DNA from: Membranipora membranacea
Lineage: Eukaryota; Bryozoa; Gymnolaemata; Cheilostomatida; Membraniporidae
NCBI GenBank assembly: GCA_914767715.1
Contig: OU612072.1
Coordinates: 13,702,001 to 13,766,000 of the forward strand
Length of the DNA: 64,000 nt
Direction of reading: 5' to 3'
Made by a program: the position numbers and the translations under genes
Notes under the pieces: generated by a model
Seen by the model: the letters and a program-made list of their open reading frames with translations, nothing else
Database searches by the model: none
What the model was told of the DNA's origin: nothing
Shown: positions 1 through 11,300 of the stretch, one piece after another
Layout of the letters: the number at the start of each line of letters is the position of its first letter
Position numbering within the stretch: the first letter of the stretch is position 1

Positions 1-3000
1 AGGAAGTTGCACTCAGAACTATTGGTCGCCTGATTCGAGATGGAGGGTACACCACCTTCAGCAGTGGGATTCAGATCTTCTTTTGTTGATGGTTTTGACT
101 CTCCAATAGTGAAATAAACAAGGCTTCCTAAATCCTGCTCTATATCTCTGTTCCTGCCTGGATAAGAAATATCAGAGCAATTCATCCATATTACATGTGA
201 AAACATAAATTTGGATTTGTTTTTACTGTCAAAAATTGGTTGTGTATGAGATTGAAATGTGGATGCTTTATTTTACAGCTTCTAAGTAGTCTGTTCCAGT
301 TATCAGGATGTCACAGTCACATATCAGTCACCACATTTGGCTTGGTCACTGTTCATCTATACATCAGTCAAGGCTTTTATAAATTCATGTTAAGGTCATG
401 ATACCAACATCGACAGATTTGCAAATTTCGTATATCATTGGAAAGCTAATCGAACACTGATTCTGAAAATATTGATTTCAGCATGAAGTCATGTCATGGC
501 GTTGTACTATTTGGATACAGGATAATCAGCTTTGGGGAGGATTTTTTAGGACGATGTGGTGCAGAAACAATAATTCATATTGGACTCTCAAATGAATAAT
601 GTCTACAAGAAACCTTTTAAGCACCCACGAGGGCAACCCCTGGATCCCTTGGGGTTGCATCCCGTGGGAACAATAACAATATTTATGAATTGTCTTGTCT
701 TCCGTAGAATTTACTGCTCCTGAGGTATGCAGTTAGGTTCGAGTCAAATTGTGAAGGTGTGACCTTGTTGTTTTGAGTTTACTTCCTTAATTTGGTGAAT
801 GATTTTCAGATTTTTTCTCCGCAATAAACGTTGCTCCAATCCATCAGAGGAAATCACCTCAAAGAAAACATTTAGAAACATAAACTTACCCAGAATATCA
901 ATGCTTTTGATAGCTGTAAAACCCATGTGTGGCATTGGCTGCAAAACTAACTTTTCCATTTTCTTCTTCCTGTCTTCGTGGCCATCAATTACATTCACCT
1001 TTGTTAGAGAGAAGAAGAGGGGGAATTATTTGCACTGTTACTATTGATATGTCCGAAACGAAAACGAAACGAAAATGACTCGCTAAGCCAGCATGCAATT
1101 TTTCTGTTCACTTCATAGTCCCACGTTACCTAACCAAAAAATGCAATCTAGCATAAAGTCACCCCAAAATTGCCAAAAAAAGCTGAGGGCTCAGTAGTAT
1201 GACATCATCATTATCATGTGTCACATCCATTGAATTCCATATCTGGAATAGCATCATTAGCTTTCTTTTGCAAAACAAAGGGCTTGCAAAAATAGCCAGT
1301 CCCTAGTAGCAATCTAGAAATGCCCTAATCATCGACACTGTATGGCATACTGACTCTCGTGATCTGACTGGGCATGTAGATCACTGATAAACTAGGCTAT
1401 CATTACCACAAAGCAGATGTCGTAAGGCTAAGTATGCATAATGCGTGACTTGAATTTGCGCATGTGCAAGAACAATGAGTTTAGTTTGGGTTCTGATTGC
1501 AACTTTGGAAAGGAGAAATGGGATACCCCCTGTATAAACTGTCAATCAAACTCAGCTAATAATGACAAGAGAGGATAACTATTAAAAACAAATCCGCACG
1601 CTTTGGGGAGTATGTCACCAGAGCAGGTAGCCAATCAGATGGCTTCGGAATTCCGAGACTCAATTTTGCAGAGATCAGCTCATGCCCAGAGCTGAGCATG
1701 CGCAGAATGACTGTATGGGGTATAATTACTGTTTGCAATTTTGTAAACAAGACAATTTCTCAGGCTAATTATTCATGCTACTAGGGACAGCCAATCAGAT
1801 AACAGTCAGATGGGTCCCTGTCTTTAGTGTCCTAGCCGTATAACGCTATGATACTATTTCCATTCTAAGAGAAGAATCTAATTCAGTGGTCACATCTTAC
1901 TTTCCATACTTTTGCCCATCATGTGAGCAAGTTTCTGCATTGAACGCCTAATATTGAGGAATATTGGGCTCTCTAACTTATGACTTATTGACCGTAGTAG
2001 AAGTAGCATATTACGTCACAGACGTGTCTTATGGACGATTGGACATATATCATAACACATTAAACTTGTATACACAATGTTTTGTGGCAGTGGGGCTTGA
2101 ATCATCTATACAGTGGACAAAGATTCCTCCACTGGATTACGGGGTCAGATGAAATCTGGGAATCTAAAGATACCATACTAGTTTGGAGGAAATTTGAACA
2201 GCCAAAGAGTTAGCATGATTGATTTGCTTTCTTCTATTTTGTAGTTTGCTTTTTTCAATTCATCGTACACGTTCTTCAAAAGAAGTTAAGACAGCTTTTG
2301 TGTTTCTACATTGTACAATTTTCAACTCACATCGTGGCTGTCTTGAATGAATGTTTCCAGAAGCCTGATGTTGTTCGCTATTTCAGTCTGACTGCCATTT
2401 ACTTGAACCTCTGTAAACCTCTTTATTTGATCCAAAGTCTTACTTCTACTCAATGTTAGGGTGGCGACCAACTGCTGATACTTCTTCTCAATATCTCTCA
2501 GCTAAAAGATTAATTATACCAATATAATATCATTCGAAAGAGTACCATTGTTATGGATGTGCTGCCAAACGCCCTCAAGGATTAAGGTTTTTTTCAGGTT
2601 TTTATCAACTGTGGCCAAATATTTTGATTCCTCGCCATTTTGTGTCCAAAAATATTAGATATAATGTGATGAGGACTTAGTAACTCTATTGTTCATACAA
2701 CACTACCTAAGTGAGATACTTTTACACACAACCTGTAGTAATCAAAATGTTATTTTTCTATTACACTCGACCAAGGCTTTCTGCATTGATAATTACCAGT
2801 CATCATCATAATTACTGAATGTTATTCTCAACTGTATTTATTCAAGTCATTATCTCCTCCAGGCAGTACAATAGCACACTATTTAAGTTAAAATTTGGAA
2901 AAGGTGGCTTGCAAACATTGGTTTAGCTCTGGGAACTGGCGCATTTGGGGCTGTCACTTCTCGGCCTATTGGCTAAGATCAAAGTGTCATGGCCAATGGC

Positions 3001-5914
3001 TGATTAGTGCCTGTTTCAGTTCCTGGCAGCTTGCTGCACACTTACGATTAGGAAGTCCACCATGGCCTCACCTCTAGGATGCATTCTAGTTTACTAGGAT
3101 GTATCACACTCTCAGTACGAGGGCTCCGGGCAACTTGCGTTCCTCTTCAGGGGCAGCCCACCCTCTGTTTTGTCATAAACAGGGGGACACATAGTCAGAA
3201 AACTGACTGGCATTCTGGGATGCCGCTGGCTTAGCCAGAAAACCCATGACTGGTGGTATTCCACTACTTTATCGAGCACACATACAGATGGTTTACAAGC
3301 CATTGCTACTAACTTGCTCACTTAACTGACCTTAACATGGTTACTCAAGGTATTGAATCTATAAGGTGTGAAAAAGGTTTATTCAATGTTTTGCCTCTAG
3401 CAGTAGGTCACTGAGTTTTCTATGCGGCGTTTGTACTGAAGTGGAGAAAGGGGCATTCTCAGTTGGCAATATTTTATGGTGTTGCCATTTTAATCATAGT
3501 TTGAAAGGTTTTTTTAACCCTGACCTCACATGTAACATACACATTCATGTCACAAGTTTCATAAAAGTCATGTCCTGTGGTGTTTCTTCAGCACTGACTC
3601 ATGTCAAAGTAGCCAGTTACGAGTGCATGTTTTGCATGTCCAGTCTAACCTGTTCTGTTTTAGCAGCAGTAATGGCAGTGATCAATGACTCTGTTTCTAC
3701 TTCAAATTCAGACATAATCTGTGAACATTCTTTAGCAAAGTCAGCATATGCCCTTTCTTTAACCGTAGCCATGGATTTCACGTCTTGAAGGCAGGCTCTC
3801 CGTGTACCTGACAGCTTTTTTATTGTAGTGATACGGTGAAATCCTTGGGCTAGAAGTACAGTGCACAAAATTGGTGGTTTGAATATGTGTACTTAATTGA
3901 TTGGTTTATTGTTGATAAGGTAAGATAAGATAATTTCTCAAGGAACAAAATGGTAGACTTGTTAAGGTAATTTGTAATATAAAAGCTGAATACAGGAATG
4001 TGTTTCCTTACCATAGTGCTGAACAGGAAAGAAGAGTCCTTAGGGTATATATTAATTGGCAACACCTTGGAGACTGTTTTTTTATGGCCCAGATATGTAT
4101 AACATGCCTCTAGGCACGCATGTTGATTCTTCGAAAATGAAGGACAGTTTATATATCCCCTGGCAGGCAACAAAGAATATCATGGGTATTCAACAAAAAA
4201 GTTAGATGAATTAATCCACAATTTTCTTACTTAAGTAAGTTTAGGCTCATTGTCAGTTAGCTCACAGAGTAGCGGTCAGCATCATAGAGAATGGCCTGGT
4301 GCGGGTTCATATCATGTTTCACCATTTGAATTGGTTTTACTTTTGACTTACTTTTACCAGGTTCTGCCTTTGGGCACATATCATCAGTGTCATCACAGTC
4401 CTCACAATACTTCTCAAAGCAAATCCTACATATAAGCTTCAATGGTTGTCCTGCATGTTTGAGACAGCATTGAGGGGAGAATTTTTCCTTCTGTTTCGTA
4501 AACTCCCCGATACTGATCACATTGGTATGCTTTGGAAGGAGCTCTTCATGTGTCTTGAAATGTAAATTATGTCCTTTATTATAATCTGTTCCAACCAACA
4601 CCATAAAAACAGGGGGTCTACTGCCTGCTTGTACGCACAATAAGGATCAACCTCTGCCTCCTCACCACCTGACATAGGCCCATTGAATAAGTGTCTTGGT
4701 ATTTTTTGGCTGGGTGGATGGATGTGTGGACGGGTGGATGAGTGGACGGGTGGATGGATGAATGAAACTTTATTTCCTGTCAATACTCGTGAAAGTAAAT
4801 GAGACAGAAATCACAATTAAAATTAGAGAGAAAAAAGACTAAAAGCTTCATGATCAAAATTGCTCCTAATTAAAAGTGAGAAAAAAAAGTTGAAAAATCT
4901 AACAAGTGCGTTTATGATAAAAATGATCTAGTAATGCCTAAAAGTGATCTAGTAGGCATTATGCCTAACAATGTTCGGCTGTAACTTCAGAGATTACGGC
5001 GTTTATTCAGATTTATAGTCTTTCAGGCAGTGCGATGCTGCTTGTGGGCTTTGATTTTCTAATATAGGATGTAGATGTGAATATAGATGAGGTGATTATG
5101 ATAATGATAATTATATAGTTGTAGTGGTAGAATTAAAATGACCAACCTTTTCATGAGTCGCGCACAACTTTTTTGGACATGCCAAACAGTATACCTTTGC
5201 TTTCTCCTTAGTTTTGTCACAAACATCGCAAAGCTCTCCTGAATGCATATTCTCACCTGAAAGATGTACCTCTAAATTCTCAAGGGCCATGTCGAATGCC
5301 TTCCTAGTAAAATGAACCATGAGAATAAGTATAATTAAAGTGGTACTTCATCATTAATAATGGGGACACTCATGAGTATTTTGAACCCATAGCAAGTAAA
5401 ATGACAAACTATTGATTTTGAGGACATTTTCTTGCACCGCATGCCTGGATTCATTAAGTGAGCAAGTTTCAGCTTAAGAATAATAATATTGAGAATGTTA
5501 TGGGCTCTTTGAGGTCAACTAGCTATACATTATATATCATTATACATCATGACCAAAATAATTGCTGTCAGCTTGTTCAGGGGACACTACTTTACCAATT
5601 GAGCTCCGATCAGTTGATCTGATAGTTTGAGATATCAAAATATCTCTGATAGAGAAGCTACTAAAGATCAATCTCGCTTACCTGCATTTAGGACACTGAA
5701 GAATCTTGTTTGCAGCAACATCATCTTCTATGCATTTCAAGCAGTAGACATGACCACATGGTAGCCTTCTAGGATGACTCATCTCACTCTCATTACCGAA
5801 GCAGTAAGCACATTCTAACTCCTCCCCTTCCACTAAACCCTTAGCTGATGCCGCCATGTTATCGCCTTCTCTGCAACGGATGAATTTTTTCGATCGAAAA
5901 GCTGTTACTGACAT
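1..5914 (-). CDS. TRIM-like RING/B-box/coiled-coil protein, 5' part of gene, runs off left edge
   Basis: Seven exons fit with consistent phase: 5914-5682, 5303-5143, 4585-4352, 3849-3650, 2501-2331, 998-890 and 139-1 (continuing left), about 415 residues so far. Exon 1 has a C3HC4 RING finger (ECAYC, LPCGHVYCLKC, CPKC). Exon 2 plus the start of exon 3 make a first B-box (CDVC, YCLACPKKLC, then histidines of NKGHNLH). Exon 3 has a second B-box (CCLKH, LICRICFEKYC). Exons 4 and 5 are charged and helical as in a TRIM coiled coil (IKKLSGTRRACLQDVKSM; LRDIEKKYQQL). This order is the TRIM signature, so an E3 ubiquitin ligase role is inferred from family knowledge. The C-terminal domain that would name the subfamily lies outside. 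An alternative start is Met at 5857. The exon 2 donor (GTCATT) is weak and chosen by phase; exons 6 and 7 are less certain than 1-5. Confidence 0.8.
2954..2986 (+). repeat. U2 snRNA 5'-end-like fragment
   Basis: This stretch matches the 5' end of U2 snRNA as I know it: TTCTCGGCCTATTGGCTAAG followed by ATCAAAGTG, with one substitution and one extra A against the usual form. The rest of U2 (branch-site recognition region, Sm site, stem-loops III/IV) does not follow. It lies in the long intron between exons 4 and 5 of the TRIM-like gene, on the opposite strand. It is either a truncated U2 pseudogene or the head of a snRNA-derived SINE. Confidence 0.6.
4704..4770. repeat. (TGGA)n-type microsatellite with 3'-tail sequence
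   Basis: Degenerate repeats of GGTGGATGGATG / GGACGGGTGGATGAG run for about 60 bp and end in GAATGAAACTTTATTTCCTG. This layout, short repeats followed by a conserved tail, is typical of the 3' end of a non-LTR element, but no coding part is present. It lies in a TRIM-gene intron. Confidence 0.5.
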
Positions 5915-6059
5915 CAGAATGCATGAAAAAAAACTTCCATGGGAAATTTAATTTCTTAATTTCTGCAATTAGAGTATTTTGCATACTTTTATGAAGGTCC
6001 AAAAGGGAACAGGGGATGGAGACAGGTGATTCAAATAGTGGCAAGACCACAGACACAAT

Positions 6060-7183
6060 GTTAAATATAGTAGCGATGGTGCTACCATTGATTTGCAGTC
6101 CATAATCCAGGTATTTTATTGATAAAATGAGTTTTCAACAATAAACCTTGAGTTTTGACTGCATGACAATACGCCAATTCTGCCACACAATTCAATGGCA
6201 GGACACCTCCCACAATAAAGAGCCTCACTTATTATGTATATTGTGTCCTTTGTCTAGGTTTATTATCATTGGTATGGGCATGACTGCTGTATGATTGCTT
6301 AGGTGTTGACATAGGTAGCATGATGCAGCTAGGTGAGTGTGTCTTGCCGTGCTGCTTTGCAAGAATATGATGTGCGCGTTGTGAGGTGATCAGGATGTAA
6401 TTTGAGAGTTGCATGGGTATGAGGACTTAGATAAAACTTAACACATAACATACACTGTACCACCAAAGACATCTATGATTTATTTTTCATAAGATTGCCT
6501 CTACTGCTGCTCCAGAATAGGACTATTGCACTGCATCGCAACTCTCAATAGCTTCAAGGTAATAAAATGCCTGCTAGGGACAGGGGCCATTCTCAGTTCC
6601 TTTCAATTCATGCTAAAAAGGGCTTCTGTCACTCAAGTTCCCATTAGACCTAAAGTGAAATACCTCATTGACTCATTGTGGAGAAATTTGCAGCAAATAA
6701 TCCAAGAGTGTGACATAGACCTACATGACAGGCTGAAACTCTGATTCCTGGTCATCCCTATAGTGTAAAAGCTTTTGCTAAATGCCTACCTGACTAAGGT
6801 TATTAGATTAGTTTGATTGTAGATATGAATAACCTGCTCAAGCATTCACATTGACTGTCCACAAGATGTGATTTCGTCAAAATGAAACTGGATTGTGAAA
6901 TCCAACTACTTTGACTTCGTGATTATTAATCTATACTATGCAATAGAAATGTTGAATAACAGTTGTCTGGGTGACCATATGACATAGATTTACCTCAAGC
7001 TTTTGTGTAGATTGGAAAGATGATTCCACAACAAACAATATCAGATTTTGGTTTTGTGACATAGATGCTATTATGGAAGCAGTGAGTGTCAACTGGTGAG
7101 TCTCTTAAAGTTTTGATCGGTTTATGCTATCAAACTTTGTAGTTGTAGAAGTAAAATCTGATATTGTGGGGTGAAAGTAGATA
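6060..7183. other. Spacer between TRIM-like gene and LTR element
   Basis: I see no gene here. The longest open frames (for example 6526-6744) show no family motif, no splice context and no codon pattern that stands out. The upstream (promoter) side of the minus-strand TRIM-like gene lies at its left end. Confidence 0.4.
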
Positions 7184-7299
7184 GTATATGAGGTAGTTTT
7201 GAGGCTATAAATAATGTAGCGAGCCCAGTAACACGCATTATTGAGGGGACAACTCTTGCTGTCTGCTATTATAATGGATGTATCATGCCTACTAATTTT

Positions 7300-7323
7300 G
7301 AATATTCTAAATATAGAATATTC
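7300..7323 (+). promoter_or_regulatory. Heat-shock-element-like double palindrome in the LTR
   Basis: Two GAATATTC octamers separated by 8 bp form alternating GAA and TTC units; each GAAnnTTC matches the known heat-shock-factor core. The whole is also a near-perfect inverted repeat. An identical copy is in the right LTR at 14698-14721. A role in stress-induced transcription is inference. Confidence 0.4.
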
Positions 7324-7777
7324 AAAGTCAAACAGAGTCATTCTGATGTGAAAAGGGTTATCTACCCTGATTTAAACTGGAACATATTATATTATCAATA
7401 TCATGTAGACGGCTTCAACATATATATATTTATTGCAGAAGCAATCTCACGGACATCATAAATATATATTCTATACACATTTAATCTTGGCAATTATCGA
7501 CATGGAACTTAATATTAAGACGGCTGCACCGTCTTACAGTATTATCACAGACAGTCTATCGCATTTCCAATATTACTCCCAGGAAGTGCGTTTCAGTGTC
7601 CGGTCTGAATATATAGTCAATACACCTCATATAGCTAAGGCTACACAGTCCAGGTTCCGGGTACGTCCCGCGTAATCTGCTCAGAGGGCAAGGTCAGGGT
7701 ACATCTCGCTTCGCAACGTATACTATCAGATATTAATGCACCCGCTACAAGCTCCGCTTGTAAGCTACTCGAGACAC

Positions 7778-8040
7778 CAGCTCTGCTAGGTTGGCTTTGC
7801 CACCAGTACGACCCTCAGTAAACAGCTCTGCTAGGTTGGCTTTGCCACCAGTACGACCCTCAGTAAACAGCTCTGCTAGGTTGGCTTTGCCACCAGTATG
7901 ACCCTCAGTAAACAGCTCTGCTAGGTTGGCTTTGCCACCAGTACGACCCTCAGTAAACAGCTCTGCTAGGTTGGCTTTGCCACCAGTACGACCCTCAGGA
8001 AACAGCTCTGCTAGGTTGGCTTTGCCACCAGTACGACCCT
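7778..8040 (+). repeat. 45-bp tandem repeat, six copies, in 5' LTR
   Basis: Unit starts CAGCTCTGCTAGGTTGGC and ends in CCCTCAGTAAA; six units, the third with a TATGACC variant, the fifth ending CAGGAAA, the last truncated. The right LTR has five units (15176-15393) with the same variant order minus one standard unit, which accounts for the whole LTR length difference. Confidence 0.95.
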
Positions 8041-8207
8041 CTCTAGGCTGAAGATAGCTATCCAGGAATTCTCTACCCAGGAGTTATCCTCTCTCGGCTC
8101 ATTCATGGTGAGTTTGGTTAGCTAGATACTGTTAGCCTGAGAACCAAACCCTAGCCAGGTAACGGCCAGGTGTTCCACCCTTTCGAGATTTCCCGTACCA
8201 CAGCCTT

Positions 8208-8225
8208 TGGCGTCCTCGGGTGGGC
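8208..8225 (+). promoter_or_regulatory. Candidate primer binding site
   Basis: Five bases after the 5' LTR begins TGGCGTCCTCGGGTGGGC. Starting TGG it could pair with a tRNA 3' end (CCA); the TGGCG start would suit a tRNA with a G discriminator base such as tRNA-Ser, which some Mag-type gypsy elements use. The tRNA identity is not established from the window. Confidence 0.5.
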
Positions 8226-8506
8226 ATAATTACAAAGGTACGGAGGTTATCGTTGGTGCGGACTCAGCAAAATCTAAAAGCAAACAAACAATGGCATCAA
8301 ATACAGATCGACCAGTTGCTCAAGGCCAGACAGCACGGCCAAGAACTCAGACTACTAGAAGATCGCAGCCCGCTTGGCTTGCCTCAGCTCTGGAAAGAAC
8401 TGAACAGGTTCAGATACCTAGTCATAAGCTTGCTGGGCAGAGGCAAGGTGCTAACGATACCCGCCCTCAGCCAGGTCGCTTATTCTAACAATCCACTACT
8501 GTCAGT

Positions 8507-9616
8507 TTGACGGACCTGTCAGCCAATTTATCAGCTTCCATTGAGCGGAATCATGGCGAGATGATGGCGGCCATGGAGAGAAATAAGGCACATACAAAAG
8601 AAATACAGGAATACATGGATAGACGGATGACTGACCTGTCATCCATAGTATATGGGTTAGCTAGTGCTGACCATCAGCATTATTCATCGCCTATACATAG
8701 AGAGTCTGACACCGTTTATCAGACTCTTGCACCTAGTTCTGCAAGTCAGCGTCCTGTGCCTGCTCCTAGGAGACGGCCATGTGAAATTCCAGTTGTTGAC
8801 CTGCCAAGAAGAGCCAGAGCTTGTAAACCACTTGGCGACTTGCCTAAGTTTGATGGTTCTGGTGATCTCACCGTATTCAAACTGTTGTTTGCTGAATGTG
8901 TGGAGCTAAACGGCTGGGAGGATGAGAAAATCATCACTCTATGGCTTAAACAGTGCCTAATTGGTGCTGCTAAAGAGTGTATCCTCTATGAGCAGGTCTC
9001 AGATTCAAGGACAGTATTTGAAAACTTAGAGAACAGATATGGTAACCATTTATTGGTGCAAAAATATACAGTGTTGCTAGATAGCCGGAAAAAGGGGCAG
9101 CATGAGTCCATCTCCGACCTAGCCAATGACATAAGGAAGATGGTAGAAGTTGTCTATCATGACTGTGACAAATTTACAAGGGAGAAAATTACCATCAGTA
9201 ATTTCATTCGCTCCTTGCCCAGTGTACATATCAAATATGAGCTGAATCGGGAGTGCCCGAAAACTCTTGAGGAGGCCGTACAGAGAGCTGCCATCCATGA
9301 TGTATGGTACGGTCATGACTCGCCCTTCAGGCGTAATCAGAGTCAAATATCTCAGCCTCCTAGATCCTCGCCAGTTGTGGCACTGTCTACAATAGAGCAA
9401 AAGAATGTATCACCTCCTATCCCAACCGCTGGTACTCAACCAAGAATAACACGACCGTGTAAACACTGTGGTGCGGCTCATATGCCATATGTGTGTCAGC
9501 CTTGTCGACACTGTGGAGCCCCCCATTTGATAACAAGTGTGAGCGCCAGGGAAACGGGTTGCCCATTCCCGGACAATCAATCAGGCAGTAATAGGGAATG
9601 GGATTCAGAAACATAA
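8507..9616 (+). CDS. Gag-like protein of the gypsy element (probably frameshifted near its end)
   Basis: Open frame of about 369 codons between the primer binding site and pol. The middle (around residues 105-260) is helical and acidic/basic like retrotransposon gag capsid (FENLENRYGNHLLVQKYTVL; KMVEVVYHDCDKF). Near the end are two zinc-knuckle-like motifs: CKHCGAAHMPYVC is complete (CX2CX3HX4C); the second, CRHCGAPH, lacks its last cysteine in this frame, while a cysteine at the right spacing lies in the -1 frame just downstream. In-frame ATGs occur at 8291 (upstream of an in-frame TAA at 8486-8488) and inside this ORF, so the true start is uncertain. Confidence 0.7.
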   Translation: MTDLSANLSASIERNHGEMMAAMERNKAHTKEIQEYMDRRMTDLSSIVYGLASADHQHYSSPIHRESDTVYQTLAPSSASQRPVPAPRRRPCEIPVVDLPRRARACKPLGDLPKFDGSGDLTVFKLLFAECVELNGWEDEKIITLWLKQCLIGAAKECILYEQVSDSRTVFENLENRYGNHLLVQKYTVLLDSRKKGQHESISDLANDIRKMVEVVYHDCDKFTREKITISNFIRSLPSVHIKYELNRECPKTLEEAVQRAAIHDVWYGHDSPFRRNQSQISQPPRSSPVVALSTIEQKNVSPPIPTAGTQPRITRPCKHCGAAHMPYVCQPCRHCGAPHLITSVSARETGCPFPDNQSGSNREWDSET

Positions 9617-11300
9617 ACTGTCTGAAAAGCCAACAAAGGAATTATTGTATCAACATGGCTATGATGTGACAAAAACTGATATGTTTGAGGTCACCTCACT
9701 GAAACCTGCTAACATTGTTAGAAGAGTTATACAGGTACTCACCTTGCCATATAGTGAACCAGCAAAGGTCACACAGTTCTGTATTCCTTGTATACATGAT
9801 ACTTCAGAGACTCGATTAGTTGATCATAGTCTTGGTACTTCAGTATCTCAGCAGAGAGCTCAGTCTAAAAAGGTAAACATTGAACCGGCCATTGCTATGG
9901 TTAGTGAGATGGGATCTAAGCTAGCAGAATTAGAATTGGAGTCTAGTAACACAGGTCCATCTCCAGGTTATGTTATACCAGATAAGATTGATTTACCTCC
10001 CACAGAGTTATTGTATCAAAAAGGCTACGAAGTGACAAAAACTGATATGTTTGAGGTCACCTCATTGAAATCTACTAATATTGTTAAAAGAGTAATACAG
10101 GTACTCACTTTGCCTTATAGTGGTCCTGCAAAGGTCACCAGATTTCATGTACCCAGTATGAACGACTCTTCCAGTAGTCCATTAGTGGATCCTGATATGG
10201 ATAACCCAGTAGTTCAGCAGCACGCTCAGTCTGACAAAGTAAACATTGAACCGGCCATTGCTATGGTTAGTGAGATGGGATCTAAGCTAGCAGAATTTGA
10301 ATTGGAGTCTAGCAACACAGGTCCATCTCCAGGTTATGTTAGACCAGATAAGATTGATTTACATGCATCAGGTTTACCTCTTGAAAAAGAGGAGACAACT
10401 CTGAACTTATTATTAGAAGTATTACCATATCAGCAATCAGATCCTTCTGATGATCAATTAATCGATGTAAGAAGAATACGTCGATCAGATTTATACTCAC
10501 CTTATGTACCGGTGGAGGTAAACGGGTACAAAACTGTGTTTTTGCTTGACACGGGTGCTACCACCTCCATATTGAGTAAAGTGCATGCTATCAAGCTAGG
10601 TATCCTAGATGGTCAGTGTGAACCTGGAAAACCGAAGGGTAAAACTGCAACTGGCAGTCCTATATCTTGTTATGGCAAGCATGAGGTGAATGTCAAGTTG
10701 GGCAGTGAAAACTTGCTAGGACTTATGGAGGTGGCTGACATTACTGAAAATGGTTTCATTGGCATGGATTTTCTGGTGGCATTTGGATGTGTACTGGACC
10801 TCAATGAAATGAACCTCAGAATGCTACAGCAATCTATACCTCTAGTGAACAGTAGTGGTGACAGGCTAGCGTGTGCATGCTACTCAGCTCGGTCAGTGAC
10901 CATTGAAGCCTACTCAGAAAGAGTTATACCTATGTATGCTCACACCACCATAGAAGGCGGAGGACTCATAGAGCCAAACTTCAGAGTAGTCGATTCGTAC
11001 AATCTAATTGCATCAAGATGCTACGTGAAAGAGTGTTTGGTACTCAGAGTTGCCAACATAACCGCAGAAGCCATCCACATTGCCCAAGACACCCCAATAG
11101 CTTTCCTCACTGATGGAAACATTATTGATATACATGAACCTGAGGTACTAGACTGGAATGGCACAACCATCCAGAATTGTGATGTCACCATTGACTCAGA
11201 ATCGGTCTTGCCAGACCATGTCAAACCCCTATTCGACACCTTACCTGAATATATCTCAGTTGACAGTAAGTCAAAGATGAGACAACTCCTCGTCAAATAG
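9617..11300 (+). CDS. Pol N-terminal part with aspartic protease, ends at in-frame amber codon
   Basis: Open frame that overlaps the end of gag (open from about 9545) in a different frame, as expected for gag-pol frameshifting. The protease has LLDTGATTSILS (around 10546-10580), the catalytic DTG of retropepsins, and a following flap-like region. Upstream of it is a 122-codon direct tandem duplication (9645-10010 and 10011-about 10370). The frame stops at TAG 11298-11300 and continues open in the same frame into reverse transcriptase, so this is one protein split by a single stop codon. Confidence 0.85.
9645..10370 (+). repeat. 366-bp in-frame tandem duplication within pol
   Basis: Two copies in the same frame, both beginning LLYQ and containing TKTDMFEVTSLK and VIQVLTLPYS. 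The 3' third (from AACATTGAACCGGCCATTGC) is almost identical between copies while the middle has diverged strongly, suggesting local gene conversion or constraint. The repeat lies between gag and protease. Confidence 0.9.

Larger units (their letters stand above)
7189..8202 (+). repeat. 5' LTR (1,014 bp)
   Basis: Starts TGAGGTAG and ends CCACA. A TATA-like CTATAAATAA lies near its left end (about 7204-7213). It contains a paired GAATATTC motif (7300-7323) and six tandem copies of a 45-bp unit (7778-8040). An 80-codon open frame inside it occurs in both LTRs but has no recognisable domain. Confidence 0.95.

Noticed and set aside
1290-1800. Possible MITE bounded by GTCCCTAGTAGCA inverted repeat
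   Set aside because: Only about 14 bp pair and the match does not extend; too weak to call.
7433-7675. 80-codon open frame repeated at 14831-15073
   Set aside because: It lies inside the LTRs, which explains the exact duplication, and it has no domain; it is not counted as a gene.
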